Source of the DNA: Heyndrickxia ginsengihumi
GTDB lineage: Bacteria; Bacillota; Bacilli; Bacillales; Bacillaceae_C
Length of the DNA: 64,000 bases
Reading direction: 5' to 3'
NCBI RefSeq assembly: GCF_011008565.1
Contig: NZ_JAAIWK010000012.1
Location: 30,353-94,352 of the forward strand
Both the position numbers and the translations under genes were made by a program. Below the pieces are notes generated by a model, which searched no databases, was not told where the DNA came from, and saw only the letters and a program-made list of their open reading frames with translations. Shown here piece by piece: positions 17,799 to 27,092 of the stretch; the stretch's first letter is position 1, and every line of letters starts with the position of its first letter.

Positions 17799-19532
17799 TT
17801 GTTACAAGAGTTAGCAATCAAAAATTTTGCCATAATTGATGAATTGTCGCTTTCATTTGAAAAAGGATTAACCGTGTTGACTGGTGAAACAGGAGCAGGT
17901 AAATCGATTATCATTGATGCTGTTCATTTGCTAGTTGGAGGCAGAGGGTCCTCTGAATTCGTACGCCATGGTGAGGGGAAAGCAGAAATTGAAGGGCTTT
18001 TTCTTTTAGATCAAGAACAGCACCCTTGTGTTGAACGTGCCCGGGAATTTGGAATTGAAATTGAAGAAGGCATGATCATTTTACGCCGTGAAATTTCAAA
18101 GTCTGGGAAAAGTGTTTGCCGAATTAACGGTAAGCTCGTTACGATCTCTACTTTACGGGAAATTGGCGGGACGCTGATTGATATTCACAGTCAGCATGAA
18201 ACACAAGAGCTATTAAACGAAACCTTTCATTTACCGCTTCTTGACCAATATGGACAGCAAGAAATTAGTACAAGCTTAGTGAATTACGAAGAGATCTATA
18301 AGCAATATGAGACAGCGTTAAGCCGTTTAAAACGGTTTAATGAAAATGATCAGCAGCTTGCACATCGTCTTGATCTAATACAATTCCAGTATCAAGAGAT
18401 TCAAAAGGCAAATTTGCAATTGAATGAAGATGAAGAACTATTAGAGGAAAAAAGAAAACTTGTTAATTTTGAACGTTTGTTTGAATCCTTAAATACAAGT
18501 TATCAGTCCCTTCAAGGGGAACAGCGTGGTCTTGATTGGATTGGTTTATTGATGAGTCAATTAGAAACTGCAGCAGAAGTTGATAAAGATATGGAGCCAA
18601 TTTTAGAATCCGTTCAAAATAGTTATTATATGCTTGAAGATGCTGCACATAGTATTCGTGATCAACTGGACAATTTAGAATTTAATCCTGAACGTTTAAA
18701 CCAAATTGAAAGTCGTCTAAATGAAATCAATCAACTAAAACGCAAGTACGGAACGACAATTGAAGATATTTTGGAATATAGTTCGAAGATTGAAGAAGAA
18801 ATTGAAACCATCCAGCATCGTGATCATCATATTGAAGAATTACAAAAAGAATTGGACATATTACAAAAGGATCTTTATTTAGAGGCAAAACAACTAAGTG
18901 ATCTTCGGCAAAAATGGGCAAAAACATTAACTGAAAACATTCATTCAGAATTAAAACAATTATATATGGACAAAACAATATTTGAAGTTAGATTCCATTC
19001 AACATCGGATCAGTACATAGACGAAGCATCCCCCATTCCATTCCGTAAAGATGGTTTGGACAATGTTGAATTTTATATTTCTACAAATCCGGGTGAACCG
19101 TTAAAACCATTAACAAAAGTTGCCTCAGGAGGAGAACTTTCACGTATTATGCTTGCCCTAAAAACAATTTTTTCTAAGCATCAAGGTGTAACATCCATTA
19201 TTTTTGATGAGGTAGATACTGGTGTAAGCGGCAGGGTTGCACAAGCAATTGCAGAAAAAATTTATCAAGTATCAATTCATTCGCAAGTGCTATGTATTTC
19301 CCATTTACCTCAAGTTGCTTCGATGGCGGATACTCATTTCTTTATTATGAAAGAAACATCTCAAGGTAGAACGAGAACGAAAGTAAAGACTTTAAATAAA
19401 GAGGAAAAAATTAAAGAAATTGGCCGCATGATTTCTGGAGTTGAAATGACTGATTTAACAAAGCAACATGCACAAGAATTAATCGAATTGGCACATTCCA
19501 TTAAACAAGGGAAAAAATCTCTAAAGGGCTGA
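17799..19532 (+). CDS. recN: DNA repair protein RecN
   Basis: SMC-like ATPase acting early in double-strand break repair. Walker A GETGAGKS (about residues 29-36), a long coiled-coil middle (about 160-370), the signature LTKVASGGELSRIMLALK (about 439-456) and Walker B IIFDEVDTG (about 467-475). TTG start with AGAGGTGA 5-6 nt upstream. 577 residues, full length. Confidence 0.97.
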   Translation: MLQELAIKNFAIIDELSLSFEKGLTVLTGETGAGKSIIIDAVHLLVGGRGSSEFVRHGEGKAEIEGLFLLDQEQHPCVERAREFGIEIEEGMIILRREISKSGKSVCRINGKLVTISTLREIGGTLIDIHSQHETQELLNETFHLPLLDQYGQQEISTSLVNYEEIYKQYETALSRLKRFNENDQQLAHRLDLIQFQYQEIQKANLQLNEDEELLEEKRKLVNFERLFESLNTSYQSLQGEQRGLDWIGLLMSQLETAAEVDKDMEPILESVQNSYYMLEDAAHSIRDQLDNLEFNPERLNQIESRLNEINQLKRKYGTTIEDILEYSSKIEEEIETIQHRDHHIEELQKELDILQKDLYLEAKQLSDLRQKWAKTLTENIHSELKQLYMDKTIFEVRFHSTSDQYIDEASPIPFRKDGLDNVEFYISTNPGEPLKPLTKVASGGELSRIMLALKTIFSKHQGVTSIIFDEVDTGVSGRVAQAIAEKIYQVSIHSQVLCISHLPQVASMADTHFFIMKETSQGRTRTKVKTLNKEEKIKEIGRMISGVEMTDLTKQHAQELIELAHSIKQGKKSLKG

Positions 19533-19568
19533 GGATTAGCCGAAAGAAAATTAAAGGTCAATTAACAC

Positions 19569-19601
19569 AACTATCCATTTTGGGTAGTTTTTTTTCTTTT
19601 T
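19569..19601 (+). terminator. Intrinsic terminator behind recN
   Basis: AACTATCC pairs with GGGTAGTT (one wobble) followed by eight T. Confidence 0.8.
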
Positions 19602-19704
19602 CAGTTGTTATAATTCATCATCATCAAGGCTAAATTAAAACCATAGCCAAGATAAATAAAGGCTTTATAAAAAGGGTGGACTAGAAGCGAGGAGAGTGAA
19701 CAGT

Positions 19705-21003
19705 TTGAATTGGGAATTTGTTAGAAAAATGATTGGTGGAGTTCTCCTTGTTTCATTATTTATATTGGGGTTCTCACACCCATTTCAGCAATACCTTCAC
19801 TTTCCAAAACAAGTTCGAATGATGGAAGGTCAAGAAGTACATTTTGCGAAATCTGTGAATGTATCTGCGGCACCTGTTTCAAGTAAAAGTACCGCAGAAA
19901 TTAAAAATAGTAAAGATTCTGTTGCAATTAAAGGGAAATCTGTTGGAAAAGAAGACATGTTTTTGGAATTTGCAGGTTTGCCGATCAAAAAAGTAAATGT
20001 CCAAGTTCTAAAAAACATTAAAATGATACCTGGCGGCCAATCAATAGGTGTTAAATTAAACACATTAGGTGTATTAGTAGTTGGCCATCATCTTGTGGAA
20101 ACAACTAAAGGGAAATTCTCACCAGGGGAGCAAGCGGGAATTGAGGTTGGCGATATAATCATCAAAATTAATGATCACAAAATTGAAAAGTTATCTGATG
20201 TCGGTCCAATTGTTCAGTCAACGGCCCAAAACGGAAGGCCTTTAAAGATTACATTAAAACGTGATCAGAAAACGATACAAACGAGTTTAACGCCACTAAA
20301 AGACAAATCTGAAGATCATTACAAATTAGGTTTATACATTCGTGATTCTGCTGCAGGAATTGGAACGATGACTTTTATCGATCCTAAATCAGGAAAATAT
20401 GGTGCTTTAGGACATGTTATCTCTGATATGGACACGAAAAAACCAATTGTAGTAGAAAATGGACGAATTGTAAAATCAACCGTTACTTCAATTGAAAAAG
20501 GTAAAAACGGAAATCCTGGTGAAAAATTAGCTCGTTTTTCTGCAGAAGATCAGGAATTGGGAAATATTACGAAAAATAGTCCGTTCGGAATCTTCGGCAC
20601 GTTAAAGCACAGTTTCAGTGACGATAAATATGATAAACCAATGCCGATTGCTTTATCCAATCAAGTAAAAACAGGTCCTGCCAAAATTTTAACTGTTGTA
20701 AATGGAAGCAAAGTCGAAGCTTACGATATTAAAATCGTTAGTACAGTACCACAAAAATTCCCGGCTACAAAGGGCATGGTAATAAAAATTACAGATCCAA
20801 AATTGTTGAAAAAAACCGGAGGCATTGTCCAAGGGATGAGTGGTAGTCCAATTATTCAAGATGGCAAACTCGTAGGTGCCGTGACACATGTTTTTGTAAA
20901 TGATCCAACATCTGGATATGGTGTTCATATAGAATGGATGTTAAACGAAGCTGGAATTAAGTTATATAAAAAACAACAAACAACACAACAAGAAGCAAGT
21001 TAA
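19705..21003 (+). CDS. spoIVB: SpoIV B peptidase, forespore signalling serine protease
   Basis: Secreted from the forespore to trigger pro-SigK processing by cleaving SpoIVFA. One N-terminal membrane segment (about residues 10-26), a PDZ domain (about 115-200) and an S55 peptidase domain. The presumed catalytic residues are visible: His in GALGHVI, Asp in ITDPKLL and Ser in GMSGSPI. The TTG at 19705 is preferred because AGCGAGGAG lies 10 nt upstream; a GTG at 19696 abuts that site. 432 residues. It immediately precedes spo0A, as in B. subtilis. Confidence 0.95.
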   Translation: MNWEFVRKMIGGVLLVSLFILGFSHPFQQYLHFPKQVRMMEGQEVHFAKSVNVSAAPVSSKSTAEIKNSKDSVAIKGKSVGKEDMFLEFAGLPIKKVNVQVLKNIKMIPGGQSIGVKLNTLGVLVVGHHLVETTKGKFSPGEQAGIEVGDIIIKINDHKIEKLSDVGPIVQSTAQNGRPLKITLKRDQKTIQTSLTPLKDKSEDHYKLGLYIRDSAAGIGTMTFIDPKSGKYGALGHVISDMDTKKPIVVENGRIVKSTVTSIEKGKNGNPGEKLARFSAEDQELGNITKNSPFGIFGTLKHSFSDDKYDKPMPIALSNQVKTGPAKILTVVNGSKVEAYDIKIVSTVPQKFPATKGMVIKITDPKLLKKTGGIVQGMSGSPIIQDGKLVGAVTHVFVNDPTSGYGVHIEWMLNEAGIKLYKKQQTTQQEAS

Positions 21004-21050
21004 GGTGCCTGACCCCTTTTGTACATTGCAGTACAAAAGGGGTCAGGCAT
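21004..21050. repeat. REP-like palindrome with GGTGCCTGACCCC core
   Basis: A perfect 19-bp inverted repeat (21006-21024 and 21031-21049) with a 6-nt loop starts at the spoIVB stop codon. Its TGCCTGACCCC/GGGGTCAGGCA arms are, from memory, a repeated intergenic motif of many Bacillus genomes. There is no T-tract, so it is not a standard terminator, although the GC-rich stem could stall RNA polymerase or protect an mRNA end. It directly abuts the first 0A box of the spo0A promoter. Confidence 0.75.
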
Positions 21051-21051
21051 C

Positions 21052-21157
21052 TGTCGAATATAGTCGTTTTCTAAAGAAAACAAAAGAATTATTAAGTAAT
21101 CATTTATTTTTTGATAAAATTTAAAGAAACAGCAGGATATTTATTGTCATTGTCGAA
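21052..21157 (+). promoter_or_regulatory. spo0A control region: two 0A boxes and a SigH-type promoter
   Basis: Two perfect TGTCGAA 0A boxes lie at 21052-21058 and 21151-21157. The sequence GCAGGATAT (21132-21140) matches the SigH -35 consensus RnAGGAWWW, and 11 bp further GTCGAAACT (21152-21160) fits the SigH -10 except for one base. The second 0A box therefore overlaps the -10 region. Autoregulation by Spo0A and a SigH promoter are known for B. subtilis spo0A. Confidence 0.65.
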
Positions 21158-21218
21158 ACTTATGTATGTAAATAAAGAAATTGGAATGTATTGGCTATTT
21201 TTGAGGAGGATACCGGTA

Positions 21219-22016
21219 GTGAAAAAAATTAATGTATTTATTGTTGATGATAATCGCGAGCTTGTACACTTATTGAATGAGTATATTTCTTCACAAGAAG
21301 ATATGGAGGTTGTTGGGGTTGCACACGATGGGTCAGAATGTATTGAAATGTTAAAAGAAACGACTCCAGATATTTTACTATTAGACATTATTATGCCGCA
21401 TTTAGATGGTCTTGGGGTGTTAGAAAAATTAAGAGAGTCAAACTACATGTCCATGCCAAACGTAATTATGTTAACTGCTTTTGGACAGGAAGATGTAACG
21501 AAAAAGGCAGTAGAGCTTGGGGCTTCTTATTTCGTCTTAAAACCATTTGATATGGAAATGCTTGTCTCGAATATACGGCAAGTAAGCGGAAAAGCAAATT
21601 CATTTGTTAAATCAAACACTAGTTCAGCAGTACGCAATAATACACCAGTTGAAACAAAGCCAAAGAATTTAGATGCTAGCATTACAAGCATCATCCACGA
21701 AATTGGAGTACCTGCTCATATTAAAGGATATATGTACTTAAGAGAAGCGATTTCCATGGTTTATAATGATATCGAATTGCTTGGTTCCATTACAAAAGTA
21801 CTATATCCTGAAATTGCAAAAAAATTCAATACAACCGCAAGCAGAGTCGAGAGAGCTATTCGTCATGCGATCGAAGTAGCATGGAGCCGCGGTAACATTG
21901 ATTCCATTTCATCATTATTTGGTTATACTGTTTCTATGTCAAAAGCAAAGCCAACAAACAGTGAGTTTATTGCAATGGTAGCAGATAAATTACGTCTGGA
22001 GCATATGGCTTCATAA
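21219..22016 (+). CDS. spo0A: Sporulation master regulator Spo0A
   Basis: Response regulator at the end of the sporulation phosphorelay. Receiver domain (about residues 1-125) with the acidic pair in VDDNREL, phospho-acceptor Asp in [11 protein letters not shown] and Lys in LKPFDME; a linker; and the C-terminal effector domain with the invariant segments [19 protein letters not shown] (about 145-163) and [19 protein letters not shown]. The GTG at 21219 has GAGGAGGA 8 nt upstream and gives 265 residues; the upstream extension to 21111 includes the promoter and is not translated. Confidence 0.98.
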   Translation: MKKINVFIVDDNRELVHLLNEYISSQEDMEVVGVAHDGSECIEMLKETTPDILLLDIIMPHLDGLGVLEKLRESNYMSMPNVIMLTAFGQEDVTKKAVELGASYFVLKPFDMEMLVSNIRQVSGKANSFVKSNTSSAVRNNTPVETKPKNLDASITSIIHEIGVPAHIKGYMYLREAISMVYNDIELLGSITKVLYPEIAKKFNTTASRVERAIRHAIEVAWSRGNIDSISSLFGYTVSMSKAKPTNSEFIAMVADKLRLEHMAS

Positions 22017-22506
22017 CTATTTTATAAAACAAGATAAATTAGACCACGTTTGTCATTAAATTGTTATCATATTACTCATTTTTCCAACACTTTCAATTTA
22101 TTGGATGAATAAAATCTGATAAATGCGGAGGTGTTTTATTTTTTCTGAAAATTCATCTATTAAAGAAGTTGCCTATGTACTTGCATCAGGGAGTATGTAA
22201 GCGCATACATTAAATTGAAATCCGCATTAGCGTTTCCTTTCAGGTGCCCGTTTTCAACGGGGGGCCAAATATCTAGAATTATTTACTATGACCATAATAG
22301 AAAAGAAATGATTGTAATGAAATGTATATAGAAAGTAAACAATTAGAATAAGAAGTTTCTATTAAATATTCCCTTTGTAAAAAGTTCGGTTTTATATAAA
22401 AAATTATGTTCTTAACAAATCATCAGGCTTCATATTAACATTGAAAAAGCTATCACAAATATAATATAACTGAAAATGTTTTGACTTTTATTGAGGATGT
22501 GACAAC
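22017..22506. other. Intergenic region spo0A-glpQ-like gene
   Basis: About 490 bp. It contains a perfect match to the CcpA operator consensus (22195-22209), a small hairpin CCCGTT/AACGGG (22247-22261), and a promoter candidate for the downstream gene (TTGAAA 22441-22446, TATAAC 22465-22470, 18-bp spacer). A GGAGGTG at 22127-22133 is followed only by a 20-codon frame without a good start. No convincing gene. Confidence 0.45.
22195..22209. promoter_or_regulatory. cre (CcpA) site, perfect consensus
   Basis: ATGTAAGCGCATACA fits WTGNAANCGNWNNCW at every specified position. It lies about 300 bp upstream of the glycerophosphodiesterase gene and 180 bp behind spo0A. Its target is not obvious from position. 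Confidence 0.55.
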
Positions 22507-23226
22507 ATGACACTTATTTTTGCACATCGTGGATCTGCTGGTACACACCCCGAAAATACGATGGCTGCATATGTAGAAGCAGAAAGGGCCGGAGCCGATG
22601 GTATTGAGCTGGATGTCCAGCTTTCAAAAGATGGGCAGCTTGTTGTAATCCATGATGAAACAATTAATCGAACGACAAATGGAAAAGGATACGTGAAAGA
22701 TTATACTTTGAATGAATTAAAGCGATTCAACATTTTAACAAAGCAGCAGCATATTTTAAAAATTCCAACATTGGAGGAAGTATTTGATTGGCTGAAAACT
22801 AATGATCTTTATTGCAATATTGAATTAAAAACTTCAAAAATTCGCTATGATTTCATTGAAGAAAAAGTTATTGCTTTAATTAAACGATATCACTTTGAAG
22901 ATCGCATGCTTATATCATCTTTCAATCATTATTCGATCATTCAATGCTATCGGTTAGCACCTGAAGTTGAAATTGCCCCACTTTATTCGGAAGTATTATT
23001 TATGCCGTGGGTATATGCAAAGTCCATTCAAGCAAAGGGAATCCATCCGAATGTAAAAACGATAAATGATGCCCTTATTCAAGCTTCAATGGAAAACGGG
23101 ATTGCAGTCAGACCTTATACTGTGGATAAAGAAGAAGATATGAAAAGATTATTCAAGCTTCAATGTTCAGCAATCATTACTGATTATCCTGAAAAAGCTG
23201 TAACGTTACGAAGAAAACATACGTAA
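22507..23226 (+). CDS. Glycerophosphodiester phosphodiesterase (YqiK/GlpQ family)
   Basis: Cytoplasmic GDPD-family enzyme hydrolysing glycerophosphodiesters to glycerol-3-phosphate and alcohol. Conserved HRGSAGTHPENT (residues 7-18), ELDVQLSKDGQLVVIHD (about 38-54) and NIELKT carry the metal-binding and catalytic residues. No signal peptide, 239 residues. GAGGATGTG lies upstream. The position behind spo0A resembles B. subtilis yqiK. Confidence 0.9.
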   Translation: MTLIFAHRGSAGTHPENTMAAYVEAERAGADGIELDVQLSKDGQLVVIHDETINRTTNGKGYVKDYTLNELKRFNILTKQQHILKIPTLEEVFDWLKTNDLYCNIELKTSKIRYDFIEEKVIALIKRYHFEDRMLISSFNHYSIIQCYRLAPEVEIAPLYSEVLFMPWVYAKSIQAKGIHPNVKTINDALIQASMENGIAVRPYTVDKEEDMKRLFKLQCSAIITDYPEKAVTLRRKHT

Positions 23227-23590
23227 TTGCTTGAAAAATGTCTCCCTTTATGAGGCTGGTATACGAACAAAATAGTTCATTATTCGTTTATTATCGTTCA
23301 CATATTTGCTATTATATATTGATATGAGCAAGACAATGGATGCACTAATATTCTGAATTTACGATTATTTGCAGAAACGCATAAAAAGTTGCAAACTAGA
23401 AAAAAGGAATGTTTTTCTAAAGGGAGAAATTCTGCTGTAAATCGTTTATGTAGACAGCATTTCTATGAGTTGCTCGTAGAAATGTTGCTTCCTTTCAAAA
23501 ATGCTAATATGCAATCTCTTTTTACGAAGGAAAGATCATCCCATTTACGTATAAAATAACAGAAATCTTCTTTGAAAAGGAGGAGTTAAT
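23227..23590. other. Leader region of the lpdV-bkd operon
   Basis: About 360 bp. A 12-bp stem-loop CATTTCTATGAG/CTCGTAGAAATG (23458-23484, one wobble, 3-nt loop) lies about 110 bp before lpdV. A weak CodY-like sequence (23347-23361, four mismatches) is noted. No SigL (-24/-12, TGGCAC-N5-TTGC) promoter was found, unlike the B. subtilis ptb-bkd operon. No gene seen. Confidence 0.4.
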
Positions 23591-25015
23591 TTGGCAAGAG
23601 ATTATGATGTAGTTGTATTAGGCGGTGGGACCGGAGGATATGTTGCAGCCATTCGTGCTTCACAGCTAGGATTAAAAACAGCTATTGTTGAAAGAAATAA
23701 ATTAGGCGGAACATGTTTACATAAAGGATGTATACCTAGTAAAGCGCTATTAAGAAGCGCTGAAGTATACAGTACAATTAAACGAAGTGAAGATTTTGGC
23801 ATTCAAGTTTCCGATACAGTTTTACAGTTTCAACGTGTTCAGGATAGAAAGAATGCGATTGTAAATCAATTACATAAGGGAGTTCAACATCTAATAAAGC
23901 AAGGAAAAATTGACATTTTTAAAGGAACTGGCCGTATTCTCGGACCTTCTATCTTTTCACCGCTATCTGGAACAATTTCAGTTGAAATGGAAAATGGTGA
24001 AGAAAATGAAATGCTTATTCCTAAAAATGTCATTATTGCGACGGGATCACGTCCCCGCTCATTGCCAAATTTAGAGATTGATGGACAGTTTGTTCTAACA
24101 TCTGACGAGGCATTAGAGCTAAATGAATTACCTAAATCTATTATTATTGTAGGTGGTGGGGTAATTGGCATTGAATGGGCCTCTATGTTAGCTGATTTTG
24201 GTGTGCAAGTAACGATTTGTGAATTTTCAAAGCATATCGTACCAACAGAGGATCAGGAAATCTCAAAAGAAATTCATCGATTGCTAAAGAAAAAGGGTGT
24301 AACAATTTGTACCGATGCCAAAATTATGCCAGAGACTTTGAAGATAGAAGCAGGACAAGTAACGATACAAGCAGCAATGGAGAAAGAAACGCGGTTGTTT
24401 CAAGCTGAAAAAATTCTCGTTTCTGTTGGCAGAAGGGCTAATATAGAAAGCATTGGTCTTGAAAATACAGACATTGAAATAGACCATGGCGTGATAAAAG
24501 TAAATGAACATTTACAAACGAAAGAGGCTCATATTTATGCCATTGGTGATGTCATTGGTGGCTTGCAATTGGCACATGTTGCTTCACGTGAAGGGATCGT
24601 TGCTGTTGAACATATTGCTGGCTTGGATCCTGAACCAATTGATGCTCATCTTGTACCAAAATGTATTTATACGAGTCCTGAAATTGCAAGTGTTGGGTAT
24701 ACAGAAGAGGAAGCAAAGGATAAAGGATACAATGTTAAAGTTGGCAAGTTCTCATTTAAAGCAATTGGAAAAGCACTTGTCTATGGAGAATCAGACGGTT
24801 TTGTAAAAATTATAGCTGATCAAGAAACCAACGATGTCCTTGGGGTGCATATGATAGGTCCCCATGTAACAGATATGATCTCTGAAGCAGGCTTGGCCCG
24901 GGTATTGGATGCAACTCCTTGGGAAATCGCCCAGACGATTCATCCACATCCTACTTTAAGTGAAGCAATTGGTGAGGCAGCGCTAGCAGTCGATGGGATT
25001 GCGATTCATTCATAA
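23591..25015 (+). CDS. lpdV: Dihydrolipoyl dehydrogenase of branched-chain 2-oxoacid dehydrogenase (E3)
   Basis: Reoxidises the lipoyl groups of the E2 subunit with NAD+. FAD-binding GGGTGGYVAAIRA (about residues 11-23), redox-active disulfide GGTCLHKGC (about 39-47), NAD-binding GGGVIGIEWA (about 182-191) and the C-terminal His-Glu pair in HPHPTLSEAIGEA are present. TTG start behind AAAGGAGGAG. 474 residues. First gene of a four-gene operon, so the branched-chain complex is the likely partner. Confidence 0.95.
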   Translation: MARDYDVVVLGGGTGGYVAAIRASQLGLKTAIVERNKLGGTCLHKGCIPSKALLRSAEVYSTIKRSEDFGIQVSDTVLQFQRVQDRKNAIVNQLHKGVQHLIKQGKIDIFKGTGRILGPSIFSPLSGTISVEMENGEENEMLIPKNVIIATGSRPRSLPNLEIDGQFVLTSDEALELNELPKSIIIVGGGVIGIEWASMLADFGVQVTICEFSKHIVPTEDQEISKEIHRLLKKKGVTICTDAKIMPETLKIEAGQVTIQAAMEKETRLFQAEKILVSVGRRANIESIGLENTDIEIDHGVIKVNEHLQTKEAHIYAIGDVIGGLQLAHVASREGIVAVEHIAGLDPEPIDAHLVPKCIYTSPEIASVGYTEEEAKDKGYNVKVGKFSFKAIGKALVYGESDGFVKIIADQETNDVLGVHMIGPHVTDMISEAGLARVLDATPWEIAQTIHPHPTLSEAIGEAALAVDGIAIHS

Positions 25016-25049
25016 GTGTTCAAATAAAAATGGCTAAGGAGGATATCAA

Positions 25050-26045
25050 ATGACAGAAAATCGACATAAAGCATTAGGGCTGACAGATCAAGAAGCCCTC
25101 AACATGTATGAAACGATGTTAGAGGCACGCAGAATTGATGAACGTATGTGGCTATTAAATCGTTCAGGAAAAATACCATTTGTTATTTCTTGTCAAGGAC
25201 AAGAGGCAGCACAAGTAGGAGCTGCATTTGCGCTAGATAATCAAAAAGATTATATATTGCCATATTATCGTGATTTAGCTGTTGTATTACGATTTGGAAT
25301 GACAGCTAAAGATTTATTTCTTGCCGCTTTCGCAAAGGCGGAGGACCCGAATTCAGGAGGGCGACAAATGCCTGGTCACTTTGGGCAAAAGAAGAATCGA
25401 ATTGTGACACAGTCATCACCAGTTACAACGCAAGTTCCGCATGCGGTTGGGATTGCTTTAGCGGCGAAGATGGAGAAAAAGGATATTGTTTCATTTGTTA
25501 CATTTGGAGAAGGTTCATCAAACCAAGGTGATTTTCATGAAGGAGCAAATTTTGCAGCAGTTCAAAAATTACCTGTCATCTTAATGTGTGAAAATAATCA
25601 ATATGCGATTTCTGTTCCGGCTGAAAAACAATTAGGAAATACGCGTGTTTCAGATCGAGCGATCGGCTATGGAATGCCTGGATTCACAGTTGATGGAATG
25701 GACCCGTTAGCAGTCTATGAAGTAACAAAAGCAGCGGCTGATCGTGCAAGACGCGGAGAAGGACCAACATTGATCGAAACAGTAACATATCGTTTCACAG
25801 CCCATTCATCAGATGACGATGATCGTTCATATCGTTCACAAGAAGAAGTGGCAACTGCAAAGGCAAATGATCCAATTTATAAATTCGGGCAATACTTGAG
25901 AGAAATTGGACTGTTAAATGATCAACTAGAAAAGGATATCAATGATCGTATCATGAAAGCAGTCAACGAAGCCACTGATTATGCTGAAAATGCTCCGTAT
26001 CAAGAACCGGAACAAACATTGAAATATGTCTATGCTGAGGAGTAA
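25050..26045 (+). CDS. bkdAA: Branched-chain 2-oxoacid dehydrogenase E1 alpha subunit
   Basis: Thiamine-diphosphate-dependent decarboxylation of branched-chain 2-oxoacids with BkdAB. The ThDP motif runs from GEGSSNQGDFHEG (about residues 148-160) to NNQYAIS (about 176-182); the phosphorylation-loop region RFTAHSSDDD follows. 331 residues. GGAGGATATC lies upstream of the ATG. The products feed branched-chain fatty acid synthesis and energy metabolism. Confidence 0.96.
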   Translation: MTENRHKALGLTDQEALNMYETMLEARRIDERMWLLNRSGKIPFVISCQGQEAAQVGAAFALDNQKDYILPYYRDLAVVLRFGMTAKDLFLAAFAKAEDPNSGGRQMPGHFGQKKNRIVTQSSPVTTQVPHAVGIALAAKMEKKDIVSFVTFGEGSSNQGDFHEGANFAAVQKLPVILMCENNQYAISVPAEKQLGNTRVSDRAIGYGMPGFTVDGMDPLAVYEVTKAAADRARRGEGPTLIETVTYRFTAHSSDDDDRSYRSQEEVATAKANDPIYKFGQYLREIGLLNDQLEKDINDRIMKAVNEATDYAENAPYQEPEQTLKYVYAEE

Positions 26046-26057
26046 GGGGGAACATAT

Positions 26058-27041
26058 ATGGCGGTAATTTCATATATAGATGCAATTACAATGGCAATAC
26101 GTGAAGAAATGGAACGTGATTCCAAAGTTTTTATTCTTGGTGAGGATGTTGGTAAAAAGGGCGGTGTCTTTAAAGCAACCACTGGTTTATTTGAACAATT
26201 TGGCGAAGAGAGAGTCATTGACACGCCCCTAGCCGAATCTGCAATCGCAGGGGTAGGTATTGGCGCTGCGATGTATGGAATGCGGCCGATTGCTGAAATT
26301 CAGTTTTCAGATTTCATTTTACCTGCAGTTAATCAAATTATGTCAGAAGCAGCCCGCATTCGATATCGCTCAAATAATGATTGGCATTGTCCGATTGTTA
26401 TTCGCGCCCCATATGGAGGCGGTGTTCATGGTGCTTTATATCACTCACAATCAATGGAAGCGATTTTTGCAAATCAGCCAGGTTTGAAAATTGTGATGCC
26501 TTCAACCCCTTATGATGCAAAAGGACTATTAAAAGCAGCTGTACGTGATGAGGATCCTGTTCTATTCTTCGAGCATAAACGCGCATATCGTTTAATTAAG
26601 GGGGAAGTACCTGAAGATGATTATGTACTGCCGATCGGTAAGGCAGATGTAAAACGTCAAGGTGACGATATTACAGTGATTACGTACGGACTATGCGTTC
26701 ATTTTGCATTGCAGGCAGCTGAGAAATTAGCTCAAGATGGTATAGAAACGCACATTCTTGATTTAAGAACTGTGTATCCTCTTGACAAAGATGCAATTAT
26801 CGAAGCGGCTTCTAAGACAGGAAAAGTATTATTAATTACGGAAGATAACAAAGAAGGAAGCATTATTAGTGAAGTATCGGCTATTATTGCTGAAAACTGC
26901 CTTTTTGATTTAGATGCGCCGATCATGCGTTTAGCAGGTCCTGATACACCTGCAATGCCATTTGCACCAACAATGGAAAAATATTTTATGATGAATCCTG
27001 AAAAAGTGGAAAAAGCAATGCGTGAATTGGCTGAATTTTAA
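26058..27041 (+). CDS. bkdAB: Branched-chain 2-oxoacid dehydrogenase E1 beta subunit
   Basis: Second half of the E1 heterotetramer. Transketolase pyrimidine domain (about residues 4-180, with GEDVGKKGGVFKAT and DTPLAESAIAG) and C-terminal domain (about 200-320). 327 residues. It follows bkdAA after 12 nt behind a GGGGG ribosome-binding site. Confidence 0.96.
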   Translation: MAVISYIDAITMAIREEMERDSKVFILGEDVGKKGGVFKATTGLFEQFGEERVIDTPLAESAIAGVGIGAAMYGMRPIAEIQFSDFILPAVNQIMSEAARIRYRSNNDWHCPIVIRAPYGGGVHGALYHSQSMEAIFANQPGLKIVMPSTPYDAKGLLKAAVRDEDPVLFFEHKRAYRLIKGEVPEDDYVLPIGKADVKRQGDDITVITYGLCVHFALQAAEKLAQDGIETHILDLRTVYPLDKDAIIEAASKTGKVLLITEDNKEGSIISEVSAIIAENCLFDLDAPIMRLAGPDTPAMPFAPTMEKYFMMNPEKVEKAMRELAEF

Positions 27042-27092
27042 TCAGCTTAATATAACAATGAATGACTTTTTATTGCTAGGGAGGAAATCTTA

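Noticed and set aside
22138..22200. 20-codon frame behind GGAGGTG in the spo0A-glpQ gap
   Set aside because: It would need an ATT start 4 nt from the ribosome-binding site; no homologue recognised.
23347..23361. CodY box ahead of lpdV
   Set aside because: Four mismatches to the 15-bp consensus in AT-rich DNA; not enough to call.
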